Below are positions 62,495 to 64,000 of a stretch of DNA of 64,000 bases, piece after piece. The stretch spans positions 1 to 64,000 of the forward strand of contig NZ_QEKI01000020.1 in the NCBI RefSeq assembly GCF_003096355.1, in the 5' to 3' direction. Position 1 is the stretch's first letter; every line of letters starts with the position of its first letter. The position numbers and the translations under genes are program-made. The DNA is from Pontibacter virosus (GTDB taxonomy: Bacteria > Bacteroidota > Bacteroidia > Cytophagales > Hymenobacteraceae). The notes beneath the pieces are model-generated. The model worked only from the letters and a program-made list of their open reading frames with translations, was not told the origin of the DNA and did no database searches.

Positions 62495-62995
62495 ATGAAT
62501 TCTAAAGATGGGAATAGAAAAAATGAATTCTGGGATTCCAACTACTACAACCATCCTGACTTGACGGATGAAATGGTTGAAATGGCAGAAAAGGAATTAG
62601 GTCTAAAATTGCCATCACTATTAATTGAGTTTCTAAAAGTACAAAATGGTGGCTACACCAAAGGCTTTGCATACCCAATGAAACAAAGGACCACATGGGC
62701 GGAAGACCACGTCCCTTTGTCTGAGTTGTTCGGTATCGTTACAGAAAAATCTTTTAAAACAGCACAGAATATCTTAGCCACTCATTACATGACAAAGGAA
62801 TGGGGGCTACCAGAAAAGCAGGTGTTACTAGCTGGGGACGGTCATTGGTGGATAACACTTGACTATAGAAAGGGAAATATCCCGAGTGTAAGATGAATTG
62901 ATGTAGAATGTAATGAAGACATTGAAATAGCACCTGACTTCGCAGCTTTCATCAACGGACTTGTTCCTGATTCAGTATTTGCAGAAGAAGAATAA
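62495..62995 (+). pseudogene. SMI1/KNR4-family cassette gene interrupted by TGA
   Basis: The frame codes for a SMI1/KNR4-like protein: MVEMAEKELGLKLPSLLIEFLKVQNGG, then TYWAEDH-like TTWAEDHVPLSELFGI and VLLAGDGHWWITLDYRKGNIPSVR. A TGA stop at codon 134 (62894-62896) is followed in frame by IDVECNEDIEIAPDFAAFINGL and a TAA at 62993. Relatives usually read W before IDVEC, so one TGG-to-TGA change explains it. SMI1/KNR4 proteins often are immunity proteins of toxin systems. Confidence 0.82.
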
Positions 62996-62999
62996 CCTT

Positions 63000-63066
63000 G
63001 CCTAACCAAGTTCAGCCTTTATGCTCGGCTACGCCTTGCCCATCGGCTGCACGAGTACCGTCCACC
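63000..63066 (+). repeat. attC site 8
   Basis: It opens with GCCTAAC (63000-63006). The arms are GTTCAGCC and GGCTGCAC, and the site ends with GTCCACC, a degraded GTT core. Its body is closely related to attC site 6 at 3788 (TATGCTCGGCT and GCCCATCGG), and its CGAGTACCGT end equals that of site 1. The related sites at both ends point to one source array. Confidence 0.8.
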
Positions 63067-63089
63067 AAAACCTCTAAAGGCAAAAAGTA

Positions 63090-63680
63090 ATGATCAATCA
63101 AGAACACCTTCGGAGCCCTATTACGACAAGGAAAAAAGTCTTGATTACAATTGGCGTTACTTTTTTCATCTTAAGTATGCTTCTTTTGGACCATTTTCAT
63201 GGTGGTGTTCCCAGTCATCATATACTGCAATCAGAAAATTATCCTGCCATCTCTAATTGGTGGAGTGGATTATCGCTTCCCATCCTGACTTGGTTTCTAT
63301 TGACGAGAGTAAAAAGGAGAGTAGACAGACAGCAGGTACAGCAACTGAACAATTCGATTAAGGGAGCAATACAGCTTTTTATTACAGGTTTGGTTTTAGG
63401 AATTTTAATAGCAATATCATTCGAGTATGGGTACAGCCCCTTTTTAGATAATGTTTTGTACATCATCTTACTGCTTAGCCTATTTATACCTATCTACTAC
63501 GCTGAATTCATATTGGGCTTTGTAATTGGCATGACCTATACCTTTGGAGCTATTCTACCAACCGCTTTTATACTTGTGGTGGCAATCATTGGAATGACTC
63601 TATATCGATTCATTAGGCCATTGCTTCTGAAGCTGGTCAAAATGATGACGAATAAGCTGTATAAAAGACCGAGCAACTAA
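63090..63680 (+). CDS. Integral membrane protein of unknown function
   Basis: This 196-residue protein has about five membrane segments: KVLITIGVTFFILSMLLLDHF, ISNWWSGLSLPILTWFLL, AIQLFITGLVLGILIAI, NVLYIILLLSLFIPIYYAEFILGFVIG and ILPTAFILVVAIIGMTLY. No family is recognised. It follows attC 8, but carries two TATACCT motifs (63485 and 63538), unlike the other cassettes, so it may be a resident gene rather than a cassette. Confidence 0.7.
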   Translation: MINQEHLRSPITTRKKVLITIGVTFFILSMLLLDHFHGGVPSHHILQSENYPAISNWWSGLSLPILTWFLLTRVKRRVDRQQVQQLNNSIKGAIQLFITGLVLGILIAISFEYGYSPFLDNVLYIILLLSLFIPIYYAEFILGFVIGMTYTFGAILPTAFILVVAIIGMTLYRFIRPLLLKLVKMMTNKLYKRPSN

Positions 63681-63719
63681 CGGCGTTGACATGGCAGTAA
63701 TAAATTTCACCACTGCTTT

Positions 63720-63727
63720 TATATTTG
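63720..63727 (+). promoter_or_regulatory. -7 box before the DUF2200 gene
   Basis: TATATTTG fits TAnnTTTG and lies 48 bases before the ATG at 63776. Confidence 0.5.
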
Positions 63728-63775
63728 CCTTTATTTAGCACAAGGATTTATCATTCTGTAAAAGCCAAAACCTGC

Positions 63776-64000
63776 ATGAACACGACACCCGAGCACGACG
63801 CCCGCATGGCCAATATGACCTTTGCATCAGTATACCCGCACTACCTTACAAAGGTGGAAAAGAAAGGCAGAACAAAGGCCGAACTGCATCATGTGATCTC
63901 GTGGCTAACTGGTTTTGATGAAGAGCAGCTACAAGAATTAATAGATGAGAAAGCAACTTTTGCCGATTTCTTTAAGCGAGCCAATCTGCATCCGAATGCA
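63776..64000 (+). CDS. DUF2200 protein, partial at the window edge
   Basis: The 75 visible residues match DUF2200: ARMANMTFASVYPHYLTKVEKKGRTKAELHHVISWLTGFDEEQLQELIDEKATFADFF. Function is unknown. The gene is cut by the right end of the window. Confidence 0.88.
   Translation, partial: MNTTPEHDARMANMTFASVYPHYLTKVEKKGRTKAELHHVISWLTGFDEEQLQELIDEKATFADFFKRANLHPNA

Noticed and set aside
63660-63700. A further attC at the end of the membrane protein gene (CTAACGGCGTTGAC)
   Set aside because: Only the two core-like words are present with three bases between them; the body is missing, and the core does not complement GTCCACC. It may be a deletion remnant, but it cannot be supported.

Overview
The window looks like a chromosome segment of a Bacteroidota member of the order Cytophagales, most likely Hymenobacteraceae and close to Pontibacter. 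This rests on several signs. Promoter-like TAnnTTTG boxes lie close to start codons with no clear Shine-Dalgarno. The gene order parA-parB-DUF5683-dapB-lepB and the pair pyrG-yidC are typical of the group. A gliding-motility type C-terminal domain, CarboxypepD_reg-like domains and a menaquinone pathway are present. Genus-level placement is inference. No tRNA, rRNA, CRISPR array, transposase or integrase gene was seen.

Layout. (1) 1-3.86 kb is an array of small gene cassettes separated by integron attC-like sites, and every cassette carries a toxin-antitoxin type module: HigBA, MntA/HepT, a beheaded zeta-like toxin, a second HigBA and a ParDE-like pair. (2) 3.9-7.7 kb holds a frameshifted membrane gene, a DUF1801 protein, a Maa-type acetyltransferase, an AraC regulator with a DUF417 (RclC-like) membrane protein, and a small lipoprotein. 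(3) 7.9-17 kb holds the PDH E2 gene, a histidine phosphatase and a menaquinone cluster (menI-like, menF, menD, then menE after a noncoding repeat and a DoxX gene). (4) 17-24.5 kb has secreted proteins, the histidine-degradation genes hutG, hutI and hutU on the minus strand, a methyltransferase broken by a stop codon, and a second copy of the noncoding repeat. (5) 24.6-29.1 kb has a vWA surface protein divergent from an ECF sigma factor and a mosaic anti-sigma/TonB-like membrane protein. (6) 29.3-47 kb is a mixed metabolic region: alcohol dehydrogenase, SMP-30, lipoprotein cytochrome c, a large zinc protease, a broken gliding-type secreted protein, brnQ, an RluF-like protein, pirin, DJ-1, cysM, dinB and a TPR protein. 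(7) 47-54.4 kb has a second zinc protease, pyrG, yidC and two lipoproteins. (8) 54.4-56.7 kb has an AT-rich gap and two DUF2382-like stress proteins. (9) 56.8-61.8 kb has UPF0173 and the parA-parB-DUF5683-dapB-lepB run. (10) 61.95-63.07 kb is a second small attC cassette cluster, followed by a membrane protein and the start of a DUF2200 gene.

The most unusual signals are: two integrase-less attC clusters about 58 kb apart with related attC sites; a 7-bp motif AGGTATA/TATACCT repeated roughly a hundred times by hand count in all frames and between genes, but not seen in the cassettes with foreign-type content; a 25-bp hairpin covering the menF stop codon; a dispersed noncoding repeat of about 0.7 kb in two copies; three genes each interrupted by one in-frame stop (TAA, TAG, TGA); and an RluF-family protein whose catalytic aspartate position is glutamate.
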